A stretch of DNA of 64,000 nt from the NCBI RefSeq assembly GCF_007923445.1, contig NZ_VOJI01000006.1:186001-250000 (forward strand), in the 5' to 3' direction. Below the pieces are notes generated by a model. That model saw nothing but the letters and a program-made list of their open reading frames with translations. It had not been told where the DNA came from and did not search any database. Source of the stretch: Puniceibacterium confluentis (GTDB taxonomy: Bacteria; Pseudomonadota; Alphaproteobacteria; Rhodobacterales; Rhodobacteraceae). The position numbers were made by a program, and so were the translations under genes. Below are positions 41,798 through 52,826 of this stretch, piece by piece (within the stretch, counting starts at the first letter, position 1; each line of letters opens with the position of its first letter).

Positions 41798-44700
41798 GTG
41801 ACTGCACCAGAATCCCCCCTGCCGACGCCGCCTGAAGGTCAACGGCCCAAAGGTCGCCGCCGCCGCAAGGCCGGGGTGTGGATGTTGCTGTCGCTTGCGA
41901 TGTTCCTCGCCATGGCCGGTCTGGTCGTCTGGGCCACGCTGGGCCGTCCTCTGACAGCGCCCGACTGGATGCACGAACGGATCGAGGCCCGGCTTGCCCA
42001 GGCGGTGCCGGATCTGCAGATCAACTTTGGCAAGGCAGGTCTGCTGGTTCAGCGCAACGGGCTGGCGCAGGTCTCGCTGTCGGACGTGCGCATCGCCACC
42101 GCGACCGGGGTTCCGGTGGTCGATCTGAGCCGGGTCAGCGTCGGCGTCCGGCCCGGGCCGTTGTTGCGCGGGGATGTTGTCCTGCGCGAGGCCCGGGTGT
42201 CGGGCGTCTTTGCCACGCTGCGCCGCGATCCGCAGGGGCGGCTGGGGCTGGCGCTGGGACCGGCCTTTCAACAGGGCGCCGGCGGGATGCCGGATCTGCC
42301 GACTTTGATTGCGCAGATCGATTCCGCCCTGTCCCGGCCACTGCTGGCTGCGCTGCGCAGGGTCGAGGTGGATGCGCTGACCGTTCGGCTGGAGGACGAT
42401 CGCGCGCATCGCGGCTGGACCGGCGATGGCGGGTCACTGCGGATCACCCGCGAAGGTGGCACGCTGCGACTGACCGCCGGACTTACGGTGCTGGGACGCG
42501 GGGACACGGCGGCGACCGTTCAACTCAGCGCCGAAAGCGCCATCGGTCGGCGCGATCTGTCATTCGGTATCGCGCTCAGCCATCTGGCGTCGGAAGACAT
42601 CGCGACCCAAAGCCCGGCGCTGGCGTGGCTGCGGGCGTTGCAGGCGCCGATTTCGGGCGCGCTGCGCGGTTCGATCCGCTCGGATGGCGGATTGGGGATC
42701 CTGAACGCCACGTTGCAGATCGGCGCGGGGGTGCTGCAGCCCAATACCCGCACCACGCCGATCCCGTTCAGCAGCGCGCGCACCTATTTCAGCTACAATC
42801 CCGCAACCGCGACACTGAAGTTCAACGAGATATCGGTCGACAGCGCCGTGGGACAGGCCACCGCCGACGGAACCGCGGTGATCGAAGGGCTGGAGACCGG
42901 CTGGCCGCGCGCGATGCTGGGCCAGTTTCACCTGTCGCGGCTGGTCGCGAACCCCGGCAACCTGTTTGCCGCGCCGGTGTCGGTGGCCCGGGCCGAGACC
43001 GACTTCAGGCTTGAGCTCGATCCGTTCCATCTGTCCGTCGGGCGCCTGCGGGTCGAGGGGTTGGAGGCTCCGTTATTCCTGCGTGGCGCGCTGGCGGCCC
43101 GCGAGGAAGGGTGGGACGTGTCGCTGGACGGCCAGCTGGCCCGCAGCACCCCCGACGAAGTGGCCCGCTACTGGCCGCCGGTTCTGGCGCCGAGGGCGCG
43201 GCAATGGTTTCTGAACAACGTCGTTGCCGGTCAGGTCAGCGATGCGCAGTTCGCGCTGCGAACTTCCGGCCAGGCAAAACCGTCGCTCTACCTCGACTTT
43301 GCGTTCGAGGGGGCAACCTCGCTCTACGCCCGCACCCTGCCGCCGGTCACCGATGGCGCGGGGCAATTCACGCTGATTGATCACCGGCTTTCGGTCATGC
43401 TCGAGAGCGGCACGATCACCCCGCCCGAAGGTGGGGCGGTCGACATCTCGGGCACCACCTTTGCCATTGCCGACACGCGGGTGAAACCGGCACAGGCACG
43501 GATCGGACTGAAGGCAAGGGGGGCTGTGACCTCGGCACTGTCCTATCTGGATCTGGAACCGCTGTTTGTGATGCAGAAGGCCGGCAAACCGGTCTCCCTG
43601 GCCACGGGGCAGGCCGAGATCGAGGGTCTGCTGGAGCTGCCGCTGCGCAAGGGGGTGCGCCTGCCGGACATGACATTCGACTTTCAGGGCACGCTGCGGG
43701 ATGTGGCCAGTGACTCCGTAATTCCCGGCAGGCGGGTCAGCGCACGGGCGCTGAGCATCGCGGTGACCCCCCGCGAAGTGCAGATTTCCGGGCAGGCGCA
43801 GGTGGATGGCGTGCCCTTCGCCGGCAGCTGGACCCAACCGCTGGGGGTGCCGGGGGCCGGCAGCCGGGTTGCCGGGCAGGTCACGCTCAGCCCCGGTGCG
43901 GCGCGCACCTTTGGCATTGCGCTGCCGGACGGGCTGCTGAGCGGGCAGGGACCGGGTACCCTGACACTGGATCTGGCCAGGGGCAGGCCACCGGACTTTC
44001 GTCTGAGCTCGCAGCTTGCCGGGCTTGGCCTGTCGGTGCCCGCGCTTGGCTGGCGGCTGTCCCCAAAGGCCACCGGCAGCTTCGAAGTCTCGGGTACGCT
44101 TGGCCCGGTGCCCGAGGTGCGGCGCCTGGCAGTGGATGCGCCGGGCCTGAAGGCCGAGGGGCGGCTGGAATTGAACAAGGACCGGTCGTTGAACCGATTG
44201 GTGTTCTCGCGTGTACGCGCCGGTGGCTGGCTGGACGCGCCGGTCACGCTGACCGCGCGGGGGCGTGGCCGCGCCCCGGCGATCGCGGTGACGGCCGGGC
44301 GGCTCGACCTGCGCGAAATGCCGACCCGGACCGGCGGCGGCGGATCCGGCGCCGCGGGTGGTCCGATCTCTGTGGCGCTGGACCAGGTCACCGTGGCCCG
44401 GGGCATCACGCTGAACACCGTACGGGGACAGTTTACCACCCAGGGCGGCTTTCAGGGCGAGTTTACCGCGATGCTGGGGCCAAAGGCGCCGATCTCGGGG
44501 CGGATCGCGCCGCAAGCCGGGCGCAGCGCCGTGCTGATCTCGGCGCCCAACGCGGGCCGGGTGCTCGAGGCGACGGGGCTGCTGAAATCGGTCAAGGGCG
44601 GCGCGATGACCCTGCGTCTGACACCGGTGGCGGGAACGCCGGGCAGCTATGACGGGCTGCTGGATGTGTCCGAAGTGCGCCTGCAGAACGCGCCGGCCAT

Positions 44701-45115
44701 CGGGTCGCTGCTGGATGCCATCAGCGTCGTCGGCCTGATCGACGAACTGAATGGCGCCGGGATCTACTTTTCCGAGGTGGATGCCGATTTTCGCCTGACG
44801 CCGCAGCAGCTCATTCTGCGCAGTTCCAGCGCGACGGGGCCGTCGATGGGCATATCGCTGGACGGATATTACAACCTTGCCAGCAGGGTTCTGGACATGC
44901 AGGGCGTGCTGTCGCCGATCTATATCCTGAACGGCATCGGGGCGCTGTTCACCCGCAAGGGCGAGGGGTTGATCGGCTTCAGCTTTACCCTCGGCGGGCA
45001 GACCAGCGCGCCAAGGGTTGCAGTCAATCCGCTTTCGGTGTTCACCCCCGGCATGTTCCGCGAGATTTTTCGCCGTGCCCCGCCGACCCCCGGGCAGGCG
45101 AAGGCTTCGCAATAG
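41798..45115 (+). CDS. AsmA/YhdP-type large envelope protein (DUF3971 / AsmA-like C-terminal)
   Basis: 1105 residues. A short basic cytosolic head (RRRRKAG) and one membrane helix (VWMLLSLAMFLAMAGLVVWATL) are followed by a very long periplasmic beta-rich body. The AsmA_2-like C-terminal part includes LTPVAGTPGSYDGLLDVSEVRLQNAPAIGSLLDAISVVGLIDELNGAGIYFSEVDADFRL and LDMQGVLSPIYILNGIG. Proteins of this class (YhdP, TamB, YdbH) are proposed bridges for phospholipid movement to the outer membrane. It starts at a GTG with no strong ribosome-binding site. queA follows after 25 bp. Confidence 0.82.
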   Translation: MTAPESPLPTPPEGQRPKGRRRRKAGVWMLLSLAMFLAMAGLVVWATLGRPLTAPDWMHERIEARLAQAVPDLQINFGKAGLLVQRNGLAQVSLSDVRIATATGVPVVDLSRVSVGVRPGPLLRGDVVLREARVSGVFATLRRDPQGRLGLALGPAFQQGAGGMPDLPTLIAQIDSALSRPLLAALRRVEVDALTVRLEDDRAHRGWTGDGGSLRITREGGTLRLTAGLTVLGRGDTAATVQLSAESAIGRRDLSFGIALSHLASEDIATQSPALAWLRALQAPISGALRGSIRSDGGLGILNATLQIGAGVLQPNTRTTPIPFSSARTYFSYNPATATLKFNEISVDSAVGQATADGTAVIEGLETGWPRAMLGQFHLSRLVANPGNLFAAPVSVARAETDFRLELDPFHLSVGRLRVEGLEAPLFLRGALAAREEGWDVSLDGQLARSTPDEVARYWPPVLAPRARQWFLNNVVAGQVSDAQFALRTSGQAKPSLYLDFAFEGATSLYARTLPPVTDGAGQFTLIDHRLSVMLESGTITPPEGGAVDISGTTFAIADTRVKPAQARIGLKARGAVTSALSYLDLEPLFVMQKAGKPVSLATGQAEIEGLLELPLRKGVRLPDMTFDFQGTLRDVASDSVIPGRRVSARALSIAVTPREVQISGQAQVDGVPFAGSWTQPLGVPGAGSRVAGQVTLSPGAARTFGIALPDGLLSGQGPGTLTLDLARGRPPDFRLSSQLAGLGLSVPALGWRLSPKATGSFEVSGTLGPVPEVRRLAVDAPGLKAEGRLELNKDRSLNRLVFSRVRAGGWLDAPVTLTARGRGRAPAIAVTAGRLDLREMPTRTGGGGSGAAGGPISVALDQVTVARGITLNTVRGQFTTQGGFQGEFTAMLGPKAPISGRIAPQAGRSAVLISAPNAGRVLEATGLLKSVKGGAMTLRLTPVAGTPGSYDGLLDVSEVRLQNAPAIGSLLDAISVVGLIDELNGAGIYFSEVDADFRLTPQQLILRSSSATGPSMGISLDGYYNLASRVLDMQGVLSPIYILNGIGALFTRKGEGLIGFSFTLGGQTSAPRVAVNPLSVFTPGMFREIFRRAPPTPGQAKASQ

Positions 45116-45140
45116 GTGACCCAGATCAGCAGGCGCGACC

Positions 45141-46193
45141 ATGAAGCTACAGGATTTTGATTTCGAGCTGCCCGAGCGGCTGATCGCGACCCGGCCCGCC
45201 AGCCCGCGGTCGTCGGCGCGGCTGCTGGTGGCCGAGGGGGATGTCATCACCGATGCGGTTGTGACTGATCTGGTCCGCTGGCTGCGTCCCGGTGACCGGC
45301 TGGTGCTGAACGACACCCGGGTGATCCCGGCGCGGCTGTCCGGACTGCGTCACCGCACCGGGCCGGAGGGCCGGACCGAGGCACGCATCGAGGTGACCCT
45401 GCTGGAGCCGCAGGCCGACGGCTGCTGGTCTGCGTTGCTGAAACCGCTCAAGCGGATCCGGGACGGGGAAGAGATCAGGTTTTCCGCCGAACTTTCGGCC
45501 AGGCTGGTGGCGCGGAACGACGGTCAGGGACTGCTGCGCTTCAACCTTTCGGGCCCGGACTTTGACGCCGCGCTGGCCGAGTCCGGGGCGATGCCGCTGC
45601 CGCCCTATATCGCGGCCCGGCGTCCGGCGGATGCGCGCGACAAGCAAGACTATCAAACCGTCTGGGCCCGCCGTGCCGGGGCTGTCGCGGCACCCACCGC
45701 GTCGCTGCATTTCGACGAGCCGCTGCTGGCGGCGCTGACGGCGCATGGCGTGCAGTTCACTTATGTGACGCTGCATGTCGGGGCCGGAACCTTTCTGCCG
45801 GTCAAGGTCGAGGATGTGACCACTCACCGGATGCACGCCGAATGGGGCGAGGTTTCTGTCGCCGCCGCTGACGAAATTCGGGCAACCAAGGCGGCCGGAG
45901 GTCGGATCATCCCGGTCGGCACCACTGCGCTGCGGCTGATCGAGACCGCGGCGCGGGACGGTTTCGGCGCCTGGCAGGGGGATACGGATATCTTTATCTA
46001 TCCCGGCTTTGACTTTCGCATCAGCGATGCGCTGATGACCAATTTCCATTTGCCGAAGTCAACGTTGATGATGCTGGTTTCGGCGCTGATGGGGCCTGCG
46101 CGGGTGCGGGCGATCTATGCCCATGCCATCGCGCAGGACTATCGGTTCTTTTCATATGGTGATGCCTCGCTGCTGCTGCCCGACCGCCGGTGA
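45141..46193 (+). CDS. queA: S-adenosylmethionine:tRNA ribosyltransferase-isomerase QueA
   Basis: Converts preQ1 in tRNA to epoxyqueuosine using the ribosyl group of SAM. The 350 residues show [98 protein letters not shown] and [21 protein letters not shown], all family hallmarks. Length is standard. The partner gene tgt, often adjacent, is not present downstream; a lytic transglycosylase comes next after 225 bp. Confidence 0.96.
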   Translation: MKLQDFDFELPERLIATRPASPRSSARLLVAEGDVITDAVVTDLVRWLRPGDRLVLNDTRVIPARLSGLRHRTGPEGRTEARIEVTLLEPQADGCWSALLKPLKRIRDGEEIRFSAELSARLVARNDGQGLLRFNLSGPDFDAALAESGAMPLPPYIAARRPADARDKQDYQTVWARRAGAVAAPTASLHFDEPLLAALTAHGVQFTYVTLHVGAGTFLPVKVEDVTTHRMHAEWGEVSVAAADEIRATKAAGGRIIPVGTTALRLIETAARDGFGAWQGDTDIFIYPGFDFRISDALMTNFHLPKSTLMMLVSALMGPARVRAIYAHAIAQDYRFFSYGDASLLLPDRR

Positions 46194-46418
46194 ACCGCGC
46201 CGGGTGACTGTGCGCCGCCGCTCTCGGAAGACCCCTTGCCGAAGCGGCGGAATGCATCCCAATGGGAGGCAGGAACCTCGGACTTCACGGGCCTTGTGCA
46301 GCAGATCCGCCTTACGCCCAGATTTCCGGAGCGGTTATGGAGCCAAACTTCATCAGGCTGGCAAAACTTGGCAAAACAGATATAGTCCGCCGCAAGCAAA
46401 AGAACGGATCGAGGGATC

Positions 46419-47030
46419 ATGCGTCTTGTCGGAACGAGTGTGGCGGTGGCCGCTACGCTGTCACTGGTTTTTGCCAGCACAGCTCAGGGTGATGTACTGT
46501 CGAGCAAGAACCGCTCTCGGTTGTTTTCGACCCAGACCCGGGTGCTGGATAACCGCGCAGCCCAGCAATACAACAACTCCATACGTTTGCAGCCCGCGCG
46601 GGTGATCACTCCGACCAAATGGGACACCGGGCAAGACGGGTCTTCGCCGGCATATCGCGGTCGCTACAAGGGGGTCTACCTCGGGATGGCACGGCTTGCG
46701 GCGCGCAAACATGCGGTGCCCGAAGACCTGTTCCTGCGGCTGGTGCAGCAGGAATCCGGCTGGAACCCGAATGCCCGCTCGCACAAGGGGGCTTTGGGGC
46801 TGGCGCAGCTCATGCCCGGCACGGCCCGACTGCTTGGGGTGGATCCATCGGACCCTGCGCAGAACCTTGATGGCGGCGCACGCTATCTCAGCCAGCAATA
46901 CTCCAAGTTCCGGTCCTGGAAGCTGGCACTGGCGGCCTACAACGCCGGGCCTGGCGCTGTGGAAAAACACGGCGGTGTTCCCCCCTACGCCGAGACGCGC
47001 AACTATGTGAAGGTGATCTGGGGCGGTTGA
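46419..47030 (+). CDS. lytic transglycosylase (SLT family)
   Basis: Periplasmic murein-cleaving enzyme, 203 residues with a signal peptide ([24 protein letters not shown]). The SLT domain spans about 85-200. The catalytic Glu112 lies in [33 protein letters not shown], and [13 protein letters not shown]...[31 protein letters not shown] completes the fold. GAGGGATC precedes the ATG. It stands alone, convergent with the GST gene. Confidence 0.92.
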   Translation: MRLVGTSVAVAATLSLVFASTAQGDVLSSKNRSRLFSTQTRVLDNRAAQQYNNSIRLQPARVITPTKWDTGQDGSSPAYRGRYKGVYLGMARLAARKHAVPEDLFLRLVQQESGWNPNARSHKGALGLAQLMPGTARLLGVDPSDPAQNLDGGARYLSQQYSKFRSWKLALAAYNAGPGAVEKHGGVPPYAETRNYVKVIWGG

Positions 47031-47105
47031 CGCCCCCTGGCCGGGACGTCACGACCGGCTGATGCGCCTTCTTCGCGGTCTGGCTCGGATCAGCCCGCAA
47101 CAAAG

Positions 47106-47711
47106 CTAGGCGGCGGCGTTCGCGTCGCGCTGTTCCATCCATTTCCGCGCCGGGCGCGACATGCAGCGCCCGAACCAGTCGCGGATTGCCGGTGCCGCCG
47201 GCAGAAAGTCCGGCATCCAGGCATAGGGCGACGCCAGCAGCAGATCCGCCGCCGTAAATTTGTTGCCGCAGAGATACTGGTCAGCCTCAAGCGCTTTCGC
47301 CAGTGCCGTTTCGACAGCGGTGACATCGCGGAATGTCGTGTCAAAGGCCGCATGCGAATGCCGGGACATGGCGATCACATAGACCGGTTCGACAACGTTT
47401 CCGTAATAAGCCAGCCAGCTCAGGTATCTGCCCCGCAGCGGGTGGCCGACGGGAACTCCAAGATCGGAGCCGGGAAACAGATCGGTGAGATATAACATGA
47501 TTGCGTTGGATTCGCGGATCTCGACCCCATCGTGCACCAGCAGAGGAACCTTGCCTTCGGGGTGCGGATTGGAGGGGTCTGCCTGGCCGCTGCCATCCAT
47601 ACGCGGAATGGTGACGTCCCGAATGTCGACGGATTCGTCCAGACCCATTTCGTGTACCAGCTGGACGATGCGCGAGGACCGCGACCGCGGGCTGTGGTAA
47701 AGCGTGATCAT
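47106..47711 (-). CDS. glutathione S-transferase family protein
   Basis: 201 residues with a thioredoxin-like N-terminal domain: MITLYHSPRSRSSRIVQLVHEMGLD, the cis-Pro segment EGKVPLLVHDGVEIRESNAIMLYLTDLF (glutathione-binding ES pair), then an all-helical domain with CGNKFTAADLLLASPYAWM. Ser9 or Ser12 of the SPRSRSS stretch could activate glutathione. The substrate is unknown. Confidence 0.9.
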   Translation of the reverse strand: MITLYHSPRSRSSRIVQLVHEMGLDESVDIRDVTIPRMDGSGQADPSNPHPEGKVPLLVHDGVEIRESNAIMLYLTDLFPGSDLGVPVGHPLRGRYLSWLAYYGNVVEPVYVIAMSRHSHAAFDTTFRDVTAVETALAKALEADQYLCGNKFTAADLLLASPYAWMPDFLPAAPAIRDWFGRCMSRPARKWMEQRDANAAA

Positions 47712-48113
47712 GGCAGTTTCCCTGTCTGTGCTGTGATCTTTCGCGGTGCGGCCCGTCAGGTTCTGTCAATGCGCAGGCGCAGGTCTGTACGCAGACATCC
47801 CGGCCGCGACTCACCGAACCAGCGTATCACAGCAGTGCCGAGGCTGCGCGGCTTTGATGATGTGACCGCCCCCCGCGCCGAACAGCCTGCCCCAAAGGCC
47901 CAACCGCCATCTGGAATGGTCGAGAGGCCAAAGGCCGATGCCAACCCGATCCAGACCGGCCCGAGTGGCAACAGGGCGTGCGGGATGATCGACGGCCTTG
48001 ACGCCCTCGAACCCCGGGAATGCCCCGCGGTGCCCGGCACCATCCCATTGACCCAGCAGCATGGACCGCGGGCTGGCCGGGCAGGGCGCGGCGGTTGCTG
48101 CCCCAAGCGCGTG
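47712..48113. other. 402-bp region without a confident gene
   Basis: Lies between the GST gene start and the stop of the solute-binding protein, both on the minus strand. A minus-strand frame at 47811-48062 (83 codons from ATG) and an overlapping one have only moderately coding-like third positions and no recognisable motifs. They may be a decayed gene or chance. No hairpin terminator or RNA gene was seen. Confidence 0.5.
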
Positions 48114-49784
48114 TCAGGCGCTGAAGCCCAGCTTGTAGGGATGGATCTCAATGCTCGGGTGCATCTCGGCCCCGATCACCCCGGGCCGAAAGTGACGATA
48201 CAGCGAGCGCCAGTAGGGCTGAATGATCACCGCATCATCCTGAAGGATCTTTTCGATGTCGGCCATCAGCGTGCGGCGCGTGTCCGCATCGGCAATCGAC
48301 AGGGCAGCGTTGAGCCGGGTATCAAATTCGGGATTTGCATAGCCGGTTTCGTTCCAGGCCTCGCCCGAGCGGTAGGCCAGAGACAGCACCTGCACGCCCA
48401 GCGGGCGGTGGTTCCACTCGGTGACCGACAAGGGATATTTCGCCCAGTCGTTCCAGAAGGTCGATCCCGGCAGCACGGTGCGTTTCACGCTGATCCCGGC
48501 GTCGCGCATCATCGCCGCCGCCGCATCGCCGGTGTTCTTGGTGAACCCGTCGTCCAGCGTGATCAGCTCGTGTTCGAACTCGGCCATGCCGGCCTCTGCC
48601 AGCAGCGCCACCGACTGGTCGGGGTTCACTTCCGTGCCGCCGATATCGGCATATTCCGGATGCACCGGGGCCACATGGTGGTTGTCGGCAACCACTCCCA
48701 ACCCGGCATAGCCGAGTTCCAGGCAGATGTTGTTGTCCACGGCCATCTGAACCGCCTTGCGCACCTTGAGGTCCGCATAGGGGGCACTGTCCCCGACCAG
48801 GGTCTGCTGGTTGAAGCGCAGCACGACGGTGGCCCCGGTGACCACTTCGGATTTCTCCCAACCGATGGCATCACCGATTTCGATGAATTCGTTGACGTTC
48901 TGATACAGCATGTCGACTTCGTCGGATTCGATGGCGGCAATCCAGGACGAGGGATCGGTGCCATAATCAATGTATTCGATCCGCTCCAGAGCCGCACCGC
49001 CGAACCCTTCCGCGTCGGCGCCCCACCAGCGGTGATCGGGGTTCCTGACCAGCACGCCCCTGACGCCGACTTCCAGCGATTCCGGAAGGTACGGGCCGGT
49101 GCCCACCGGGTTCTCCAGCATGGTGTCGGGGGTGTGACCCCCATGGACCACGGCGGCGGGATAATCGGCCATGTTCACGATCAGCGTGATGTCCGGGGCG
49201 GGCAGGGTGATCCTGACGGTCAGATCATCAAGCTTTTCAACCGCGCCCGCCATCAGCCTGTTGGTTGTGAGGTCAATGATGCTGGCCATCCGCGCCGCCA
49301 TCGAGTTGCCCTCGACCGACTTGTCGCACCAGTATTCCAGCATCCGCACCACATCATCGGCGGTGAACGCGTCGCCGTTGTTCCAGGTCACGCCGGGACG
49401 GACATGAAGCGTGTATTCGGTGGCGTCGTCGTTCGTCTCCCAACTTTGCAGCAACATGCCGCGCACCGTGCCGTCGCGATTGTACTCGACCATGTACTCC
49501 AGCCATCCACGGGTAAAGTTGGCGATTTCCGTCCAGTCTGCCGTGCGGGGATCCTTTACCGCGCGGACGTAGGATTCGATGCGCATCGTCCCCCCATCCC
49601 GGACGTGGGCTGCGGCCTGAACCGGCGACGCCAAGCCGCCAAGCGCATAGGCCGAAGTCGCGCTGAGCCCCAGTGCGGTGGTCCGGGTGAGAAATTCGCG
49701 GCGGTCCATCTGTCCGGCCTTGAGTTCCGCAGCGTACATTTGCGCAGCCGGGTGGACCCGACCGATGTCGTCTGCTTGGGTCAT
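48114..49784 (-). CDS. ABC transporter substrate-binding protein, SBP family 5 (peptide/nickel type), Tat-exported
   Basis: 556-residue periplasmic binding protein of the DppA/OppA class. The N-terminus has a canonical twin-arginine motif, RREFL at 28-32, followed by [18 protein letters not shown], so it is exported folded by Tat. SBP_bac_5 motifs include [66 protein letters not shown] and [22 protein letters not shown]. No permease or ATPase genes flank it. The ATG at 49784 follows AGGGAG. Its ligand is unknown, likely an oligopeptide or similar. Confidence 0.9.
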   Translation of the reverse strand: MTQADDIGRVHPAAQMYAAELKAGQMDRREFLTRTTALGLSATSAYALGGLASPVQAAAHVRDGGTMRIESYVRAVKDPRTADWTEIANFTRGWLEYMVEYNRDGTVRGMLLQSWETNDDATEYTLHVRPGVTWNNGDAFTADDVVRMLEYWCDKSVEGNSMAARMASIIDLTTNRLMAGAVEKLDDLTVRITLPAPDITLIVNMADYPAAVVHGGHTPDTMLENPVGTGPYLPESLEVGVRGVLVRNPDHRWWGADAEGFGGAALERIEYIDYGTDPSSWIAAIESDEVDMLYQNVNEFIEIGDAIGWEKSEVVTGATVVLRFNQQTLVGDSAPYADLKVRKAVQMAVDNNICLELGYAGLGVVADNHHVAPVHPEYADIGGTEVNPDQSVALLAEAGMAEFEHELITLDDGFTKNTGDAAAAMMRDAGISVKRTVLPGSTFWNDWAKYPLSVTEWNHRPLGVQVLSLAYRSGEAWNETGYANPEFDTRLNAALSIADADTRRTLMADIEKILQDDAVIIQPYWRSLYRHFRPGVIGAEMHPSIEIHPYKLGFSA

Positions 49785-49864
49785 CTTGTTCTCCCTTTGG
49801 CAAATTTCAAGCGAACACAGGCCGTTTTGTTTTAGTTCATCGGTACTTGGACGGTGTGACGGCG

Positions 49865-49894
49865 ATCTGGTGTTGCCAACATTCGGCACCAGAT
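49865..49894 (-). promoter_or_regulatory. 8-bp inverted repeat in the solute-binding-protein leader
   Basis: ATCTGGTG (49865-49872) and CACCAGAT (49887-49894) with a 14-nt loop, 81 bp upstream of the solute-binding-protein ATG, in the gap behind the AraC gene. It could be an operator, a hairpin in the leader, or part of the AraC-gene 3' region. No T-run is present. Confidence 0.35.
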
Positions 49895-50067
49895 GCACCG
49901 ACGCGTCAACGATTGTCTTTGTCACCGGCTGCTGCAAATGCGACACTTTCCGCCTTCGGAAACGACGCATGGCAACTTTGCGCCGATCCGTCCGCCAACG
50001 CACCCGTCACGGTGGTCGGCACCTTGGTTCGTGGCCGATTTCTTGCGTTGCCGCAACGCGTCCCGTG

Positions 50068-50958
50068 TCAGGAGCGGCGTGCCGGACCGGTCGGAACCGG
50101 CTCTGCGCGATTGGATCCAAGGCTCAGCTTGCGCAGCGCGCTCGGGGTCTGGCCGGTGTGGGTCTGGATGAACCGGGTGAAATAGGCGGGACTGTGAAAG
50201 CCAAGCGCACGCGCCACGTCCTGGATTGCCGGAGCGGGCGCGGCCAGAAGGATCCGGGCTTCGTAAAGGCGGCGTTCGGTCAGGATCTCGGCGGCGGTCT
50301 TGCCACAGCAGTCCCGGCAGACACGGGTCAGATGGGTCGGGGTCACCTCCAGCGCGGCGGCATAACCCGCCATCGGCCGGTCAGAGCGAAAGTCGCGCAC
50401 CACCTGACGCGCGAACTGCCTGACCAGTCGTTGCGCAGCGGTATCCCGGGGGGCGTCGCTGCTGCCCTCGGCCTGCTGACGGGCGATCCAGACGGCGATC
50501 AGGCCGACATGTGCCTCGAGAGCGTCCTGCATCAGCGACCGCCCACGGGTGATTTCGCGCTGCATCGCCTCGATCTCGGCGGTCAGTTCGGCCTGGGCCA
50601 GACTGTCACGTACCCGCAGGTGCACCGGCGTTTGCGGCAACCGCCCGGTCAGGCCGGCCGGGCTTTCCACGACCTGCGCAAACCCCTGCGGCCCCAGATC
50701 AATGGCAAACAGCGTGCCCGCCGGAAGAAACAGCGCGTTGTGCGTGCCGATGCCCCGGCGAACCCCGTTGACGATGACCCGGCCCTGGCCGCGGGTGATC
50801 CAGATCAGCAGATTGCGCGAGAGGTCGTGCAGATGGTTCAGCCTCCAGGGGGCGCCCTGTGCATATTGGATCAGGGACTGACAGCGGATGTCGCGCCTGT
50901 CGCGCGGCGCGCCTTCGTTCATCCGGGACCGGCTGAGGAAGGCGGGCTTCTGGCTCAT
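50068..50958 (-). CDS. AraC family transcriptional regulator
   Basis: 296 residues. An N-terminal cupin-like sensor ([51 protein letters not shown]) is linked to a C-terminal double helix-turn-helix with [42 protein letters not shown] and [33 protein letters not shown], the AraC signature. The effector is unknown. Its start overlaps the miaA stop by 4 bp. The solute-binding-protein gene is next on the same strand after 283 bp and is a plausible target. Confidence 0.9.
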   Translation of the reverse strand: MSQKPAFLSRSRMNEGAPRDRRDIRCQSLIQYAQGAPWRLNHLHDLSRNLLIWITRGQGRVIVNGVRRGIGTHNALFLPAGTLFAIDLGPQGFAQVVESPAGLTGRLPQTPVHLRVRDSLAQAELTAEIEAMQREITRGRSLMQDALEAHVGLIAVWIARQQAEGSSDAPRDTAAQRLVRQFARQVVRDFRSDRPMAGYAAALEVTPTHLTRVCRDCCGKTAAEILTERRLYEARILLAAPAPAIQDVARALGFHSPAYFTRFIQTHTGQTPSALRKLSLGSNRAEPVPTGPARRS

Positions 50959-51857
50959 GCGGCCGATCCTCCGGGCTTGATCCGGGTCCAGTCCGCCATT
51001 CTGGAGCGAAACCAGGTCCGCTGCCGCTTGGCAAACTGCCGCGTCGCGATGGTGGCGCGCTCTGCTGCCTGATCCAGGGTCATTTCCCCCCGCAGATGCG
51101 CGATGAGCTCCGGCGCCCCGATCGCCTTGGACGAGAGCAGGTGCGGGTCGAAATCCGGCAGGTTGGCTCGGGCCTCCTCCAGCGCGCCGGCTCGGATCAT
51201 CTGTGCAAACCGGCTGGCGATGCGGGCGTTCAGCACCTCCTTGGGAAGATCGACGACAAAGGCCTGCGCCTGCGCCAGCGGCAACAGGGGCGGCGGGGTA
51301 TCGTCCTGCCAGTCCGCAATGCCACGTCCGGTCAGGCGCTGGACCTCCCAGGCGCGTTGCACCCGCATCGGGTTGCGCTGGTCGATGCGGTCCGCCGACC
51401 GGGTGTCGAGATCGGCGATCATCGCGGCCAGGCCGTGCCCCTGCCGGACCCGGTCGGCCTGAGCGCGCAGTTCGGGCGGCGTCGCCGGGATGTCGGCAAG
51501 CCCTTCGGTCAGGGCGCTGAAATAGAGACCCGTACCGCCGGTGATGATCAGCCTGTCAGGCCCGCCCAGCAAAGGGGCCACATCGCGCAGCCAGGCACCG
51601 ACGGAATAAGAGGTGTCGCCGCTGATGTGGCCGTAGAGGGCGTGGGGCGCCAGGGATTCGTCGTCGCGCGACGGGCGGGCGGTCAGGATGCGCCAGTTCG
51701 CATAGACCTGAATGGCATCGGCATTGACGATCACGCCGCCCTGCGATTGCGCGATTTGCAGCGCCAGCGCCGATTTCCCGCTGGCCGTGGCACCGGCAAT
51801 CAGCACCGGACGCGCCGGGTCCAGCCGGGACAGGTCGACGGGAAAGGTTGATGTCAC
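50955..51857 (-). CDS. miaA: tRNA dimethylallyltransferase MiaA
   Basis: Adds a dimethylallyl group to A37 of tRNAs reading UNN codons. The 300-residue protein has the P-loop [53 protein letters not shown] and [14 protein letters not shown] near the C-terminus. All are standard. Its stop overlaps the AraC gene start, so the regulator is probably read from the miaA transcript. Confidence 0.95.
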   Translation of the reverse strand: MTSTFPVDLSRLDPARPVLIAGATASGKSALALQIAQSQGGVIVNADAIQVYANWRILTARPSRDDESLAPHALYGHISGDTSYSVGAWLRDVAPLLGGPDRLIITGGTGLYFSALTEGLADIPATPPELRAQADRVRQGHGLAAMIADLDTRSADRIDQRNPMRVQRAWEVQRLTGRGIADWQDDTPPPLLPLAQAQAFVVDLPKEVLNARIASRFAQMIRAGALEEARANLPDFDPHLLSSKAIGAPELIAHLRGEMTLDQAAERATIATRQFAKRQRTWFRSRMADWTRIKPGGSAA

Positions 51858-52008
51858 GTCCGGTCGTCTCCGTCAGGGTAACGGTGCGGCTGGATAAAGT
51901 GCCGTTCCGTCGGTTTCAGTCGGCAAGCCGCAGCGCGGCATTGCCCCGGCGCGGGATTTGCGACATCTATGCCGGTGATCCTAGACCTGACACCGGACGG
52001 AGCGCAAC

Positions 52009-52740
52009 ATGGCCCAGACAGAGACCCCCCCGACAACATTCAAGCGCGTGATGCTGAAGATTTCCGGCGAGGCGCTGATGGGCGATCAGGGCTTTGGACT
52101 GCACCCGCCCACCGTCGAGCGGATCGCTCGGGAAGTGAAATCCGTGCACGACATGGGAGTCGAGATCTGCATGGTGATCGGCGGCGGCAACATTTTCCGC
52201 GGCCTGCAGGGATCGGCGCAGGGGATGGAGCGGACCACGGCGGATTACATGGGGATGCTGGCGACGGTTATGAACGCCCTGGCCATGCAGGCGGCGCTGG
52301 AACAGCTGAAGATCCACACGCGGACGATCAGTGCGATTCCCATGGATCAGGTCTGCGAACCCTACATCCGCCGCCGCGCCGTGCGCCATCTCGAGAAAAA
52401 GCGGGTCTGCATCTTTGCGGCCGGCACGGGCAACCCGTATTTCACCACCGATACGGCTGCGACGCTGCGGGCGAACGAAATGGCCTGTGAAGTGATCTTC
52501 AAGGGAACCAAGGTGGACGGGGTCTATGACAAGGATCCGATGAAACACGACGATGCGGTGCGCTATGACACCGTAAGCTATGACGACTGTCTGGCCAAAC
52601 ACCTCAAGGTGATGGACGCCAGCGCCATTGCACTGGCACGGGACAACAACCTGCCGATCATCGTGTTCTCGCTGGATGAACCCGGCGGGTTCAAGGGCAT
52701 TCTGGCGGGCGAAGGAACATACACCCGCGTTCAGGGCTGA
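52009..52740 (+). CDS. pyrH: uridylate kinase PyrH
   Basis: UMP kinase of the amino-acid-kinase fold, hexameric and allosterically controlled. In the 243 residues, [65 protein letters not shown] and [20 protein letters not shown] are diagnostic. In most alphaproteobacteria frr follows directly; here a GntR gene and an unknown gene intervene, so pyrH and frr are separated by about 1.5 kb. Confidence 0.96.
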   Translation: MAQTETPPTTFKRVMLKISGEALMGDQGFGLHPPTVERIAREVKSVHDMGVEICMVIGGGNIFRGLQGSAQGMERTTADYMGMLATVMNALAMQAALEQLKIHTRTISAIPMDQVCEPYIRRRAVRHLEKKRVCIFAAGTGNPYFTTDTAATLRANEMACEVIFKGTKVDGVYDKDPMKHDDAVRYDTVSYDDCLAKHLKVMDASAIALARDNNLPIIVFSLDEPGGFKGILAGEGTYTRVQG

Positions 52741-52826
52741 CGCGCCCGCCGCTTGCCCCGCGCCGTTCGTGGTTCGGGGCCGTCAGTTGTCAGCTGCCGG
52801 GCAAACACCCGGCCAGACTGATCAGG

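Noticed and set aside
43073-45316. 747-codon open frame antisense to the AsmA-like gene
   Set aside because: Same cause; the sense protein has a clear membrane helix and AsmA-like C-terminus, and the antisense product is Arg/Gln-rich with no motifs.
47811-48062. 83-codon minus-strand frame in the gap between GST and binding-protein genes
   Set aside because: Third-position bias only moderate and no motif; two overlapping frames compete. A decayed gene cannot be ruled out, so only the gap is reported.
47532-49835. 767-codon plus-strand frame antisense to the Tat-exported binding protein
   Set aside because: No recognisable sequence; mirrors the real minus-strand gene.
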